Notes: a model not told the origin generated them from the sequence alone. Counted from the stretch's first letter, positions 52,325 to 60,691 are shown. The stretch is DNA of 64,000 nt from Aldehydirespirator sp963667505 (GCA_963667505.2 OY763490.2:3658001-3722000), one strand, 5' to 3'. Numbers and translations are program-made.

Positions 52325-52618
52325 CTAGCTCGCGACGCGTTCGGGGTTCATCCAGGGTAGGTGGCGGCTGGCTTCCTCCAAGGAGTAGGGCTCGGCCTTG
52401 AAGTCCCTGAAGTAGGTCGGATGCGTGGCTCGGATGGCTTCCTCGCACTCGGCACCGAGCAGTACCACCTCCATGTGCGGCTGGTCCGCGTACTGGCGCT
52501 CGCGCTCGCCGTACAGCTTGACGGCCTTGGCGCCATCGTGGAAGCGCTCCATGTCGGCCAGCCGCATCTCGGAGCGGTCATAGGTCAACAGGAAATATAT
52601 GGTCGTGCCTTCAGCCAT
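52325..52618 (-). CDS. 97-residue partner protein of the alarmone synthetase gene
   Basis: A small protein starting at ATG 52618, whose first 8 bases overlap the end of the alarmone-synthetase gene, so the two are translated together. It begins TTIYFLLTYDRSEMRLADME and continues with GERERQYADQPHMEVVLLGA and FKAEPYSLEEASRHLPWMNP; no family recognised, apart from a general mixed alpha/beta look. Given its tight coupling it may be an antitoxin or regulator of the synthetase, but this is inference. Confidence 0.7.
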   Translation of the reverse strand: MAEGTTIYFLLTYDRSEMRLADMERFHDGAKAVKLYGERERQYADQPHMEVVLLGAECEEAIRATHPTYFRDFKAEPYSLEEASRHLPWMNPERVAS

Positions 52619-53360
52619 CGCTGGCCTCCTGACCTTTGGCTTGTCGAACGATTGTAGCCATCGCGACGGCTTCTGCTTCCATGAACTCGAGCTGGTGCTG
52701 CCGATCCGGCGTGACCCCTGCCTCGACCGAAGCGTTCGAGCGGGACAGAAGCCGCAGCCAGGCATGCACATCAGATGAGCCGTCACCGCTCTTGTAGTCG
52801 GTCCCGGTGACCACCGAGAGGTGCTCGACGTTGATGGCCCAGGCGTGCTGCAGCTGCGTACGCAGCTGGACTTCGACGCGCAGACCGTCGTAGCGAGTCC
52901 AGAGGTGCACCGCCCGGTACCCGGAGTCGCGTGGCCGCGTCACATAGTCGCGGACCGTGTCCGGCCGCCCGTTGCGGGCCTCGCTGTTCGCCATGAACCG
53001 GGCCCGGACTCGCTCGACCTCCTCCTGAGTGGCGAAGACGACCCGGCAGCCGCCGAGGTCCTGGAGGCTCGACAGCTTCATGGTCGGAATGCGACGGAGC
53101 TTGTCCACGATGGTGGGGGCCCGCTTCAAGCGTTGCGACAGCTCAAGCACCGCCAGTTCCTCGATGGCGATACATGACCGCAGTTCGTCCAGCGCGCTGT
53201 CCATAGGGCCATGGTGAGCCTCGCGGAACGTCTCGAGCACGATGACGGCCTCGGCCTGCTCGGAGGCGGACGGCAGCGGTGCCTCCGCGAGCAGGGCGCG
53301 GCGCAGGACCTTGCCGGCCCGGTCGATCTGACCCTTCGAGTACGGCAGCGTGCTGGTCAT
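52611..53360 (-). CDS. Single-domain RelA/SpoT-type alarmone synthetase (small alarmone synthetase-like)
   Basis: A 249-residue protein with one synthetase domain and no hydrolase, TGS or ACT domain. Conserved motifs: RLKRAPTIVDKLRR (residues 77-90), LSSLQDLGGCRVVF (97-109), DSGYRAVHLWTRYDG (145-159) and the catalytic VEVQLRTQLQHAWA with Glu163. It should transfer pyrophosphate from ATP to a guanosine nucleotide or, in toxic relatives, to other acceptors such as tRNA. The overlapping small gene downstream resembles the toxSAS toxin-antitoxin layout. Confidence 0.88.
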   Translation of the reverse strand: MTSTLPYSKGQIDRAGKVLRRALLAEAPLPSASEQAEAVIVLETFREAHHGPMDSALDELRSCIAIEELAVLELSQRLKRAPTIVDKLRRIPTMKLSSLQDLGGCRVVFATQEEVERVRARFMANSEARNGRPDTVRDYVTRPRDSGYRAVHLWTRYDGLRVEVQLRTQLQHAWAINVEHLSVVTGTDYKSGDGSSDVHAWLRLLSRSNASVEAGVTPDRQHQLEFMEAEAVAMATIVRQAKGQEASDG

Positions 53361-53638
53361 TGTTTCCTCCAGCGGACGGCAGCCGGGGTCCGCATCGGCG
53401 GACCCCGGCGCTGGGTAGACTGGTAAGCCTCAGTGATCTAAAGCTACTAACAGCCTACAACATCATATCTCATAATCAAACTGATTAGCTTGAGAGGATC
53501 GGTCCACGTTCAGTCGTAGGGGATGGTGGGACAGCGAGCTGTCCCCCACCGAATCGAGCAGGGCCTTGCGGAGAAAGGGATTGGTTCGTCCACTGTGCCG
53601 GGCACGCGGCGCGAGGAGCCGATGTCGCCCTTGGCGGC
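53361..53638. other. AT-rich intergenic segment upstream of the alarmone-synthetase operon
   Basis: A 278-base gap. Bases about 53430-53492 are strikingly AT-rich for this window (for example CATCATATCTCATAATC). On the minus strand TTGATT and TAGGCT, 16 bases apart, could be the promoter for the synthetase operon. The AT bias supports acquisition from elsewhere. No ORF seen. Confidence 0.4.
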
Positions 53639-54079
53639 GTGAGGGTCGATACTGACTGTCGGGATCTCGCGCAGGAGGAGGAACGAGCTTTGGGCCGAGC
53701 TTCGATCGAGATAGCGACTCTGAGTCATGCCAACCCGATTCCCGCGGCGACCCGCATCGGGCCGCTGGTCGAGTCGAGCGTGATCATGCCGTACAACCCC
53801 GGCACCCGCGACGTGCCCGGCACGCTCGAAGAGCAGGTCGACAACCTCTTCGACCATATGGGCCAGATGCTGGAGGCGGCCGGAGCGACCTGGGCGGACA
53901 TGGCCAAGGTCACGTTCTTCACCGACGACCCGCTCACCACCCGGGCAGCGCTCAACCGCCAGTGGCTCGACAAGTTCCCCGACGCCGGGTCGCGCCCGTC
54001 GCGCCACACGATGAACAGCCCGACGATCGGCAAGGCCGACGTCTCCTGCGTCTTCACCGCGTACGTGGCCGGGGGGTGA
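53639..54079 (+). CDS. RidA (YjgF) family protein
   Basis: A 146-residue protein as listed from GTG 53639, but the RidA domain itself starts near residue 20 (SHANPIPAATRIGPLVESSV), so a downstream start such as TTG 53690 is possible. Typical RidA features: EEQVDNLFDHMGQMLEAAGA, WADMAKVTFFTDDP and the Arg in PSRHTMNSP. RidA members deaminate reactive enamines or have other lyase roles. It is 5 bases before the RraA-like gene, so the two likely work together. Confidence 0.85.
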   Translation: MRVDTDCRDLAQEEERALGRASIEIATLSHANPIPAATRIGPLVESSVIMPYNPGTRDVPGTLEEQVDNLFDHMGQMLEAAGATWADMAKVTFFTDDPLTTRAALNRQWLDKFPDAGSRPSRHTMNSPTIGKADVSCVFTAYVAGG

Positions 54080-54084
54080 CTGAT

Positions 54085-54822
54085 ATGACCGCGGGCGATT
54101 CACTGCGTCCGGTCGAGTTGACCGAGGAGATGCGCCGCAAGCTCGGCTTTGTGTCCACGGCGACCATCGCCGGGAGCCTTCACGCCCGCGGCATCCGCAA
54201 TGCCTTCCTGGGCGGGCTGCGGCCGGTGAAGCCCGGCCAGCGGATGCTCGGCTACGCCCACACCCTGCGCTACGTGCCCCGGTGCCCCGAGTACGAGAGC
54301 CGCCGGGTGCAGCCCAACGCCCAGCGCATCGCCATCGAGTCGGTCGAGCCCGACGACGTGCTGGTCATGGAGGCCCGGGGCGAGCCCCACGCCGGCACCA
54401 TCGGCGACATCTACGCCATGCGGGTCAAGATGCGCGGCGCCGCCGGGGTGGTCACCGACGGAGCGCTGCGGGACACGCCCGGCATCGCCGAGATCGACCT
54501 GCCCGTGTACCACGGCGCCTCCCACGGGGCCACCTTCGGACGCCAGCACACTCCGCTCGACCGCCAACTGCCCATCGTGTGCGCCGGAGTGACGGTGTTC
54601 CCCGGCGACATCGTGGTGGGCGACGGCGAGGGCGTGGCGGTGATCCCCGCCCGCCTCGCCCAGGAGGTGGCCGACCACGCCTACGACGTCGAACTGCGCG
54701 AGCAGTGGGCGCTGGAGCAGGTCGCCGCCGGTGACCCGGTGGAGGGCGCGTTCCCCCTCACCGACGACCGCCGCCCCGAGTTCGAGGAGTGGCTCCGCCG
54801 CCGCGACGCAGCGTCCGAATGA
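54085..54822 (+). CDS. RraA-like family protein (aldolase/decarboxylase type)
   Basis: A 245-residue protein from ATG 54085. It has the RraA/dimethylmenaquinone-methyltransferase-like fold: STATIAGSLHARGIRNAFLG, MEARGEPHAGTIGDIYAMRV, and the metal/substrate site RGAAGVVTDGALRDTPGIAE with Asp and Arg conserved; then IVVGDGEGVAVIPARLAQEV. Relatives are 4-hydroxy-4-methyl-2-oxoglutarate or oxaloacetate-type aldolases. Next to RidA and CMD genes it fits a small ring-cleavage or keto-acid degradation set. Confidence 0.87.
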   Translation: MTAGDSLRPVELTEEMRRKLGFVSTATIAGSLHARGIRNAFLGGLRPVKPGQRMLGYAHTLRYVPRCPEYESRRVQPNAQRIAIESVEPDDVLVMEARGEPHAGTIGDIYAMRVKMRGAAGVVTDGALRDTPGIAEIDLPVYHGASHGATFGRQHTPLDRQLPIVCAGVTVFPGDIVVGDGEGVAVIPARLAQEVADHAYDVELREQWALEQVAAGDPVEGAFPLTDDRRPEFEEWLRRRDAASE

Positions 54823-54914
54823 GCCGACAGCCGGGGCTGGCACGGCCAGACTTGCGATGCTCGGCCGGATCGGGCCGGGCGGTCACGGGTCGGAATCCGC
54901 ACTAGGAGGCTGAG

Positions 54915-55403
54915 ATGGCCAGAGTTCCGCTTCTCGATGACCGGGACGCTCTCAGCGAGACTCAGCGGGCGGTGTTCGACTGGATCGTCGAGAGCCGCGG
55001 CATGATGATCCGTCCCTACGAGGTGCTGCTGCACGTGCCGGAGATGGCCCGGCCCGCGGCCGAGCTGGGCCATCAGATCCGCTACGAGGGCTCGTTGAGC
55101 GACCACGACCGGGAGCTGGCGATCATCACCGTCGCCCAAGTCCACGACTGCGGCTTCGAGTGGGACACCCATGTCGGTCTGGCCCGCGCCGCTGGCGTGT
55201 CGGAGGCGACCATCGCCGGCCTGCGCGGCGGCGGCCCGACGGTGGACCGGCCCGACGACGTGATCGTCGGCTTCGTCCAGGAGCTGTGCGAGTCCTCGAG
55301 AGTGTCGGACCCTCGGTATGCGGAGGCCGTGGATCGGCTCGGCTCCGCCGGGGTGGTGGAGCTGACCACGCTGGTGGGCTACTACACCCTGCTCGCTTCG
55401 TGA
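54915..55403 (+). CDS. Carboxymuconolactone decarboxylase (CMD) family protein
   Basis: A 162-residue helical CMD protein. The active-site block HDCGFEWDTHVGLARAAGVS contains Cys and a His four to seven residues later, the CxxxWxxH form rather than CxxC, preceded by DRELAIITVAQV. So it is a decarboxylase-like or unknown member, not a peroxidase. It follows the RraA-like gene after 92 bases on the same strand. Confidence 0.87.
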   Translation: MARVPLLDDRDALSETQRAVFDWIVESRGMMIRPYEVLLHVPEMARPAAELGHQIRYEGSLSDHDRELAIITVAQVHDCGFEWDTHVGLARAAGVSEATIAGLRGGGPTVDRPDDVIVGFVQELCESSRVSDPRYAEAVDRLGSAGVVELTTLVGYYTLLAS

Positions 55404-55770
55404 TGAACGCCGCCGAGGCCGACTGACATCTCCTAGAAGTGCTGGAGAGGGCTGGCGTCGCCCGGCCCCGCAACGGCGCCAACACCATCGTCGGAACCGG
55501 CTGTTCGACGCGGCATCGCGGTCTGACCCCTATGGGCGCGGTCTTGCTGCCAGTTCGCGGCTGGCGGCTGGGTTGTTGGGATTTGGCAGCGGTTTGGCCC
55601 CTATGGGTGCGGTTTGCTGCCAGTTCGCGGGTTGTGGGCGGGTGGTGGTTGGGTTGTTGGGATTTGGCAGCGGTTTGGCCCCTATGGGTGCGGTTTGCTG
55701 CCAGTTCGCGACTCGTTCTGTTTGCAGGCTTGAGACAGGACGCCGTATGTCCGGGACTGGGTCGGGGCAG
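55404..55770. other. Gene-free repeat region between two convergent CMD genes
   Basis: A 367-base gap between convergent genes. About 200 bases (55515-55720) are the repeat array described separately. The first part (55404-55514) shows nothing recognisable, and no terminator hairpin with T-run is seen. Several frames are open through the repeats but have no codon pattern of a gene. Confidence 0.7.
55515..55720 (+). repeat. Hairpin repeat array, related to the nuoM2/nuoN2 repeats
   Basis: Three copies of a core running from TTTGGCAGCGGTTTGGCC through CTATGGG to GCTGCCAGTTCG (the first lacks the left end), joined by GGGTTGTTGGGA-type linkers. The core aligns with the 42.9-kb core over about 45 bases: same TTGGCAG left arm, same CCC-TAT-GGG centre and same TTTGCTGCCAGTTCG right arm. 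The arms are inverted relative to each other. Confidence 0.9.
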
Positions 55771-56289
55771 TCAGTCCTCGGCGCGCTGCCAGTCGCCGAT
55801 GGCGGTCTCGCACGGCCCCACCAGCGGGGCGACGCTGGGGTAGCCGGCGTAGGGCGCGAGCGCGATCAAGGTCTCCCGCAGTTCGTCGGGGGTCAGCTCG
55901 CCCCGCTTCAGGGCTGACTGGGCCTGGAGCTTCCAAACGTCGGTGGCGCCCTTGGCTGCGATCACGCCCATGATGAGCAGGCGCCGGTCCCGGATCGACA
56001 GCACGTCGCGGTCCCAGACTTCGGCGAACAGGCTGCGCATCATCACGTCGTTGAAGGCCATCGTGCCCTCGGGCAGGGCCGGGACCTCGCCCTGGTAGAC
56101 CTCCGTCACCATTGCGACACCCCGTTCGTAGGTGTCGTCGGCAGCGTTCCCGTTGGTGGTGTCGTTCCCGGTGATGTCGTCGGCAGCCTTCCCGGTGGTG
56201 TCGGTGGTCGTGCCGGCGGTGTCGTCGTCGGGCCTGGCAATGCCGGTGGAGTCGTCGACCGGTCGGTCGGGGTCGTTGTCGGCGCTCAT
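55771..56289 (-). CDS. CMD-family protein with Thr/Asp-rich N-terminal extension
   Basis: A 172-residue protein from ATG 56289. Residues 1-52 are a low-complexity Asp/Thr/Gly/Asn stretch (DDTAGTTTDTTGKAADD) built from imperfect DNA repeats; residues 53-172 are a 4-carboxymuconolactone decarboxylase-type domain (YERGVAMVTEVYQGEVPALP, DRRLLIMGVIAAKGATDVWK, TLIALAPYAGYPS). No Cys pair. It overlaps the upstream dehydrogenase gene by 4 bases. Confidence 0.87.
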   Translation of the reverse strand: MSADNDPDRPVDDSTGIARPDDDTAGTTTDTTGKAADDITGNDTTNGNAADDTYERGVAMVTEVYQGEVPALPEGTMAFNDVMMRSLFAEVWDRDVLSIRDRRLLIMGVIAAKGATDVWKLQAQSALKRGELTPDELRETLIALAPYAGYPSVAPLVGPCETAIGDWQRAED

Positions 56290-57158
56290 TCGGGCTCCTC
56301 GGGTGTCTTGTGGAAGTTGTAGACGGCGGGCATGGCGGCTCGTACCGCTTCCAGCACGGCTGCGGCCCCGGGCCGGGCGCTCCCGTTGCTGAGTTCCAGT
56401 GCCAGCGACAGGTCCTTGTCGGCGATGCCGGCCTGGGTCTCGAGCATGGCCAGTAGCCCGCCGGCGATGTGCTCGCCGGGGATGTCCAGCAGGGCGCAGT
56501 ACTTCTCGGTGAGCGCGCCGAGTTGGCCCATCGACTGCCACGCCTCCAGCAGAGCGGTCGGCCTACCGCCAGTGCCGTCCACGATGTCGTGAGCCGCAGC
56601 CGCCGCCGCGAACTGGGCGTAGGTCATCACGTTGACCGCGAGCTTCAGAGCGGCGCCCGCGCCCACCGGCCCGGCGTCGATGATCGTGCCTGCGTACACG
56701 TCGAGCATCGCCCGGGCCGCGGGCGGCATGTCGTCGAGTGCCCCGGCCAGCACCGTCTGATCGCCGGCCCGCGCCTTGTCGGCGCCGCCGGCCACGCACG
56801 CGTCGAACACGGCCACCCCCCACTCCGACGCCGCCGCGCGGGCCGCCAGCACCGTGTCGGGATGCACGGTGGAGTGGATCAGCACGGTGAGCCCGCCGTG
56901 GGCGCCCTCGACGATTCCGCCCGGCCCCGACATCACGGCTTCGATGTGGGCCGCGGCCGGCACGCAAACGCTCACCGCGTCGCTGGCCCGGGCCACCTCG
57001 GCGGCGCACGATGCGGGAGCAGCTCCCAGCGCCACCGCCGCCTCGACCGCCGCGGGGTCGATGTCGTGGACGGTCACGGGGGCGCCGCCTCGGCGGATCA
57101 GGTTCTCGGCCATGGCCGAGCCCAGCATTCCCAGCCCGATGTAGCCGTAGCGGGTCAC
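56286..57158 (-). CDS. 3-hydroxyisobutyrate dehydrogenase-like NAD(P) enzyme
   Basis: A 290-residue beta-hydroxyacid dehydrogenase. Rossmann loop YIGLGMLGSAMAENLIRRGG, substrate loop in place of DAPVSGG reading DACVAGGADKARAG, and catalytic Lys in GAGAALKLAVNVMTYAQ. Members oxidise 3-hydroxyisobutyrate, tartronate or related acids; the altered substrate loop means the substrate is open. It precedes and overlaps the CMD gene, suggesting one pathway. Confidence 0.88.
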   Translation of the reverse strand: MTRYGYIGLGMLGSAMAENLIRRGGAPVTVHDIDPAAVEAAVALGAAPASCAAEVARASDAVSVCVPAAAHIEAVMSGPGGIVEGAHGGLTVLIHSTVHPDTVLAARAAASEWGVAVFDACVAGGADKARAGDQTVLAGALDDMPPAARAMLDVYAGTIIDAGPVGAGAALKLAVNVMTYAQFAAAAAAHDIVDGTGGRPTALLEAWQSMGQLGALTEKYCALLDIPGEHIAGGLLAMLETQAGIADKDLSLALELSNGSARPGAAAVLEAVRAAMPAVYNFHKTPEEPE

Positions 57159-57175
57159 AGCGTCAGGTGGTCGGT

Positions 57176-57300
57176 CGGGTTTGCGCCGGGATTGGCCGGG
57201 CGTTGTGGCAGGGCCCGGCAGCAGGTCATGGGGTCATGTGGCGGGGCGGGTTTGCGCCGGGATTGGCCGGGCGTTGTGGCGAGGTCTGGCAGTAGATCAC
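57176..57300 (+). repeat. 71-bp direct repeat (two copies)
   Basis: CGGGTTTGCGCCGGGATTGG begins copies at 57176 and 57247; the match extends over about 35 bases and then loosely for about 20. A weak third relative follows (57310-57350). They occupy most of the 208-base gap between the dehydrogenase and P450 genes. No ORF or terminator seen. Confidence 0.85.
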
Positions 57301-57366
57301 GCCGTTATGCGCCCAAGCCGGATTGCGGGGCGACCGGGGTCGCGCCGGCACATCGGCCCGGCTGGC

Positions 57367-58593
57367 TCATCCGGTCGCCGCGCCCAGCCTTGGCCCCGGC
57401 GGGAAGCTGATGGGCAGCTTGGCCCAGCCCGAGACGTTGCCGCTGTGGAGGCGCACCTTGTTCTCGTGGTCCACTTCGTAGTCGCCTAGGCGCCGGAGGA
57501 TCTCCTCCAGCGCGACCCGCCCCTCCAGACGGGCCAGGGCCGCCCCCAGGCAGAAGTGGACGCCGTACCCGAACCCGAGGTGCCGGTCGGCACGGCGGAA
57601 GATGTCGAACTCCCCGGCGGTGGGCCCGTACTCCCGCTCGTCCTGGTTGGCCGCGCCGATGAGCAGCAGCACCGAGTCGGCCTCACGCATCCGCTGGCCG
57701 TGCATCTCGACGTCGCGGGTGAGGGTGCGATGCATGTACTGGGTGGAGGTGTTGAATCGGATCACCTCCTCGACCGCGCTGGGGATGAGCGACGGGTCGG
57801 CTACCAGCGCGGCCCGCTGGTCGGGATGGAGCGACAGCAGCTCCACCGCGTTGGCCACCATCTTGGCCGTCGTCTCGAATCCGGCGAACGCGAACAGCAG
57901 GCAGAAGCCGAGCATCTCCTTCTCGGTCAGGGCCCGGCCGTCGACCTCCAATGCGAGCAGGTCCGAGATGAGCCCTTCGCCGGGCGCCTCTGCGGAGCGT
58001 CGCCGGTCCAGGTCCTCGCCGAAGTAGGCGAGCATCTGGAAGATGGCCTCGACTGCCTCCTGCGGGATCTCCATGGAGCCGTCCTCGCGGATCAGGCCCC
58101 GGTCGGCGCACTCCCGCAGCATGTCCCGGTCGGCGACGGGGATTCCGAGCACGGCCGAGATCACGTCCATCGGGAAGCAGCTGGCCAGGTCGGCCATCAA
58201 GTCCGCGTGGCCCGACTCGATGACCTCGTCGATGTAGTGGTTGACGATGCGGCGCACCTCGTCCTCCATCGCGGCCACCCGCCGGGGGGTGAACACCCGC
58301 GACACGAGCCCCCGCAGGGCGGTGTGGTCGGGAGGGTCGAGCTCGATCAACTCCTGGTAGTTGGGGTGTTCCCGGTCGATGGGCCGCCGGGCTTCGAGGG
58401 CGACGCCCCCGGCGGACGAGTAGGTCTCGTAGTCCCGGAACGCCTGCTGCACGTCGTCGAAGCGGCTCAGCGCCCAGAACTCCAGGTCGGGGTTCCAGTA
58501 GGCGGGCGCCTCGTCACGCAGCCGCCGGTAGGTGTCGAACGGGTTGTCGTGCACCTTGAACGAGTAGGGGTTGTATACCAACGGCGCTGTCAT
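57367..58593 (-). CDS. Cytochrome P450
   Basis: A 408-residue soluble bacterial P450. I-helix FAFAGFETTAKMVANAVELL, K-helix ExxR in EEVIRFNTSTQYMHRTL, and the haem-thiolate loop GFGYGVHFCLGAALARLEG with Cys348. It is like the actinobacterial P450s of lipid, steroid and xenobiotic metabolism (for example CYP123/CYP125-like types); the exact family cannot be assigned. Redox partners are not encoded next to it. It is divergent from the repeat region at 58.6-58.9 kb. Confidence 0.93.
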   Translation of the reverse strand: MTAPLVYNPYSFKVHDNPFDTYRRLRDEAPAYWNPDLEFWALSRFDDVQQAFRDYETYSSAGGVALEARRPIDREHPNYQELIELDPPDHTALRGLVSRVFTPRRVAAMEDEVRRIVNHYIDEVIESGHADLMADLASCFPMDVISAVLGIPVADRDMLRECADRGLIREDGSMEIPQEAVEAIFQMLAYFGEDLDRRRSAEAPGEGLISDLLALEVDGRALTEKEMLGFCLLFAFAGFETTAKMVANAVELLSLHPDQRAALVADPSLIPSAVEEVIRFNTSTQYMHRTLTRDVEMHGQRMREADSVLLLIGAANQDEREYGPTAGEFDIFRRADRHLGFGYGVHFCLGAALARLEGRVALEEILRRLGDYEVDHENKVRLHSGNVSGWAKLPISFPPGPRLGAATG

Positions 58594-59011
58594 GGGCCGA
58601 TGCTAGAGGGGTCCGCGCGCCGTGTCCTGCGGACCACGGCCAGCCGATAGCCCGGGCCGCGTTGGGGTGGCTGTAGGGGTCGGTGTTGCTGTGCGGGAGG
58701 CCGTCTTTCGAGGCGGGTTAGGGCGGCGTGGGGTGGCTGTTGGTGTCGGTGTTGCTGTGCGGGAGGCCGTCTTTCGAGGCGGGTTAGGGCGGCGTGGGGT
58801 GGCTGTTGGTGTCGGTGTTGCTGTGCGGGAGGCCGTCTTTCGAGGCGGGTCCGGGCTTCGCGCTGGCAGGGCAGCTCGAGCCTGTAGTCGCTCGTGGCAC
58901 CGGCAGGCGGGCGACGGTGCGATACTTCGCGTAGGAGACAGGGCCCGCGGCCGCGGCCGTGGCCGCGGTCGGCGGGCGCGGTGCCGGTGCCGAGGATCGG
59001 AGGGGCCACAG
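58594..59011. other. Gene-free region with 66-bp repeats and a GC palindromic stretch
   Basis: A 418-base gap between divergent genes. 58660-58857 is a 66-bp tandem array. Bases 58945-58975 are an almost pure GC run of CCGCGGCC-type palindromes. Because the flanking genes are divergent, the promoters of the P450 and of the dehydrogenase fusion must lie here, but no clear boxes are visible. Confidence 0.6.
58660..58857 (+). repeat. 66-bp tandem repeat x3
   Basis: GGGGTGGCTGT begins units at 58664, 58730 and 58796 (period 66). Units 2 and 3 are nearly identical; unit 1 differs slightly (GTAGGGGT for GTTGGTGT). The unit is a multiple of three and stop-free in several frames on both strands, giving long but repetitive open frames that I do not regard as genes. 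Confidence 0.93.
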
Positions 59012-60565
59012 ATGGCCGCACGGACTGTTGGGCTGGCCGGAACGGGGGTTATCGGCGCTGGATGGGCGGTGCGCGTGCTGGCACGGGGGCACGATGTCGT
59101 GGCCTGGGATCCGGCCGCGGGCGCCGAGGACCGGCTGCGGGCCGCGGTCGAGCGGGCCTGGCCCTCCGCCACCCGCTTGGGGCTGTTCCCCGGCGCCGAC
59201 CCGGACCGGCTGCGCTGGGCTGACACGGCCGAGGAGGCCGCGGCCGCGGCCGCCTGGGTGCAGGAGAGCGTCCCGGAGGACTTCTCGGTCAAGCGGTCGG
59301 TGCTCGGACGGCTCGACGCGGCCGCCGATCCTGGCACCGTGATCGCCAGCAGTTCGTCGGGCCTGCTGCCGAGCCGACTGGCCGAGGGCCTGCACCACCC
59401 CGAGCGGCTGCTGGTCGGCCATCCGTTCAATCCCGTCTACCTGCTCCCGCTGGTGGAGGTGGTGCCCGGCGAGGCCACCAGCGACGAGGCTCTGGCCGCG
59501 GCGGTCGCCCACTACGACGACCTGGTGATGCACCCGCTGGTGGTGCGCAACGAGGTCGAGGGCTACCTGTCGGACCGGCTCCAGGAGGCGCTGTGGCGAG
59601 AGAACCTGCATCTGGTGAACGACGGCACGGCCACCACCGCCGAACTGGACGACTCGATCGTCTACGGGCCGGGCCTGCGCTGGGCGGCGATGGGCACCAA
59701 CCTCACCTTCCATCTGGCCGGCGGCGACGGCGGCATCCGCCACATGCTGGGCCAGTTCGGGCCTGCCCTCAAGCTGCCGTGGACCCGCCTGGAGGCGCCC
59801 GAGCTGACCGGCGAACTGGTGGAGGCCATGGCCGACGGCTGCGACGCCCAGGCCGCCGGACGCCCAGTCGCGGAACTCGAACGGCAGCGCGACGACGGCC
59901 TGCTGGCGGTGATGAGGGCACTGCGCCCCAGCGGCATCGGCGCCGGTCGCCTGATCGCCGAGCGGGAGGCTCGCATCCTGGCCGCCGGAGCCGCGCTCGC
60001 CGCCGAGCCGTGGACGCCGGGCGCGGCCGTCGCGGCTCCCCTAGAGCTCTACACGGCGGTCGTGGAGCCCGACTGGGTGGACTACAACAACCACATGACC
60101 GAGTCGGCGTTCCTGACCGTGTTCGGCTGGGCGTCCGACGCGCTGTTCCGCTACCTGGGCATCGACGAGGACTACCGCGCCAGCGGGCACTCCTACTACA
60201 CGGTGGAGACCCATCTCAACTATCGCCGCGAGGCCGCGCTGGGCGAGCCGCTGCGAGTGACCACCCAAGTGCTCGGCAGCGACGCCAAACGGCTGCACAT
60301 CTTCCATTCCATGTACCGGGACGCTCCGGGTCGCAGCGACGGCGGCGACAGCAGCGCCGGATTCGAGCGCGACGGTAGGGACATCGGCGAAGGCGAGCTG
60401 CTGTGCACCACCGAGCAGATGCTGGTCCATGTGGACACGGCCGCTGGCCGGGGCGCGCCGGTGCTGGACGGACCGGCCGCTGCGGTGGCCGCCGTCACCG
60501 CAGCCCATGCTGCGATGCCCCGCCCCCACGAGGCCGGCCGTCGCATGGCCATCCCCGTTCGATGA
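59012..60565 (+). CDS. L-carnitine dehydrogenase-like / hot-dog thioesterase fusion
   Basis: A 517-residue two-domain protein from ATG 59012 with GGAGGGG upstream. Residues 1-320: 3-hydroxyacyl-CoA-dehydrogenase fold (GLAGTGVIGAGWAVRVLARG, VQESVPEDFSVKRSV, LVGHPFNPVYLLPLVEVV). Residues about 350-515: hot-dog thioesterase with YNNHMTESAFLTVFGWASDA. This order matches known carnitine dehydrogenase-thioesterase fusions, in which the first domain oxidises L-carnitine and the second acts on betainyl-CoA. Carnitine use is inferred; a relative acting on another 3-hydroxyacid is possible. Confidence 0.85.
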   Translation: MAARTVGLAGTGVIGAGWAVRVLARGHDVVAWDPAAGAEDRLRAAVERAWPSATRLGLFPGADPDRLRWADTAEEAAAAAAWVQESVPEDFSVKRSVLGRLDAAADPGTVIASSSSGLLPSRLAEGLHHPERLLVGHPFNPVYLLPLVEVVPGEATSDEALAAAVAHYDDLVMHPLVVRNEVEGYLSDRLQEALWRENLHLVNDGTATTAELDDSIVYGPGLRWAAMGTNLTFHLAGGDGGIRHMLGQFGPALKLPWTRLEAPELTGELVEAMADGCDAQAAGRPVAELERQRDDGLLAVMRALRPSGIGAGRLIAEREARILAAGAALAAEPWTPGAAVAAPLELYTAVVEPDWVDYNNHMTESAFLTVFGWASDALFRYLGIDEDYRASGHSYYTVETHLNYRREAALGEPLRVTTQVLGSDAKRLHIFHSMYRDAPGRSDGGDSSAGFERDGRDIGEGELLCTTEQMLVHVDTAAGRGAPVLDGPAAAVAAVTAAHAAMPRPHEAGRRMAIPVR

Positions 60566-60691
60566 TCAGCTTGGGGCCTACGCGGACGGGTGAGCCTCGA
60601 TGCTTGTATTCGCTCCGACTGCTGGTGTTTGGCGGCTTCGTGGCCGCCTGTCCGCCCGGCCGCTCGGGCCCCGACGACTGAGGAGGCACCC

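Noticed and set aside
52208..52401. Continuation of the helicase fragment to the end of its open frame
   Set aside because: After about codon 67 the translation is Arg/Pro/Gly-rich with no helicase similarity and overlaps the convergent partner gene.
58622..59011. N-terminal extension of the dehydrogenase fusion through the 66-bp repeats
   Set aside because: The extension is purely repeat-derived Val/Gly/Arg sequence; homology and a good ribosome site begin at ATG 59012.
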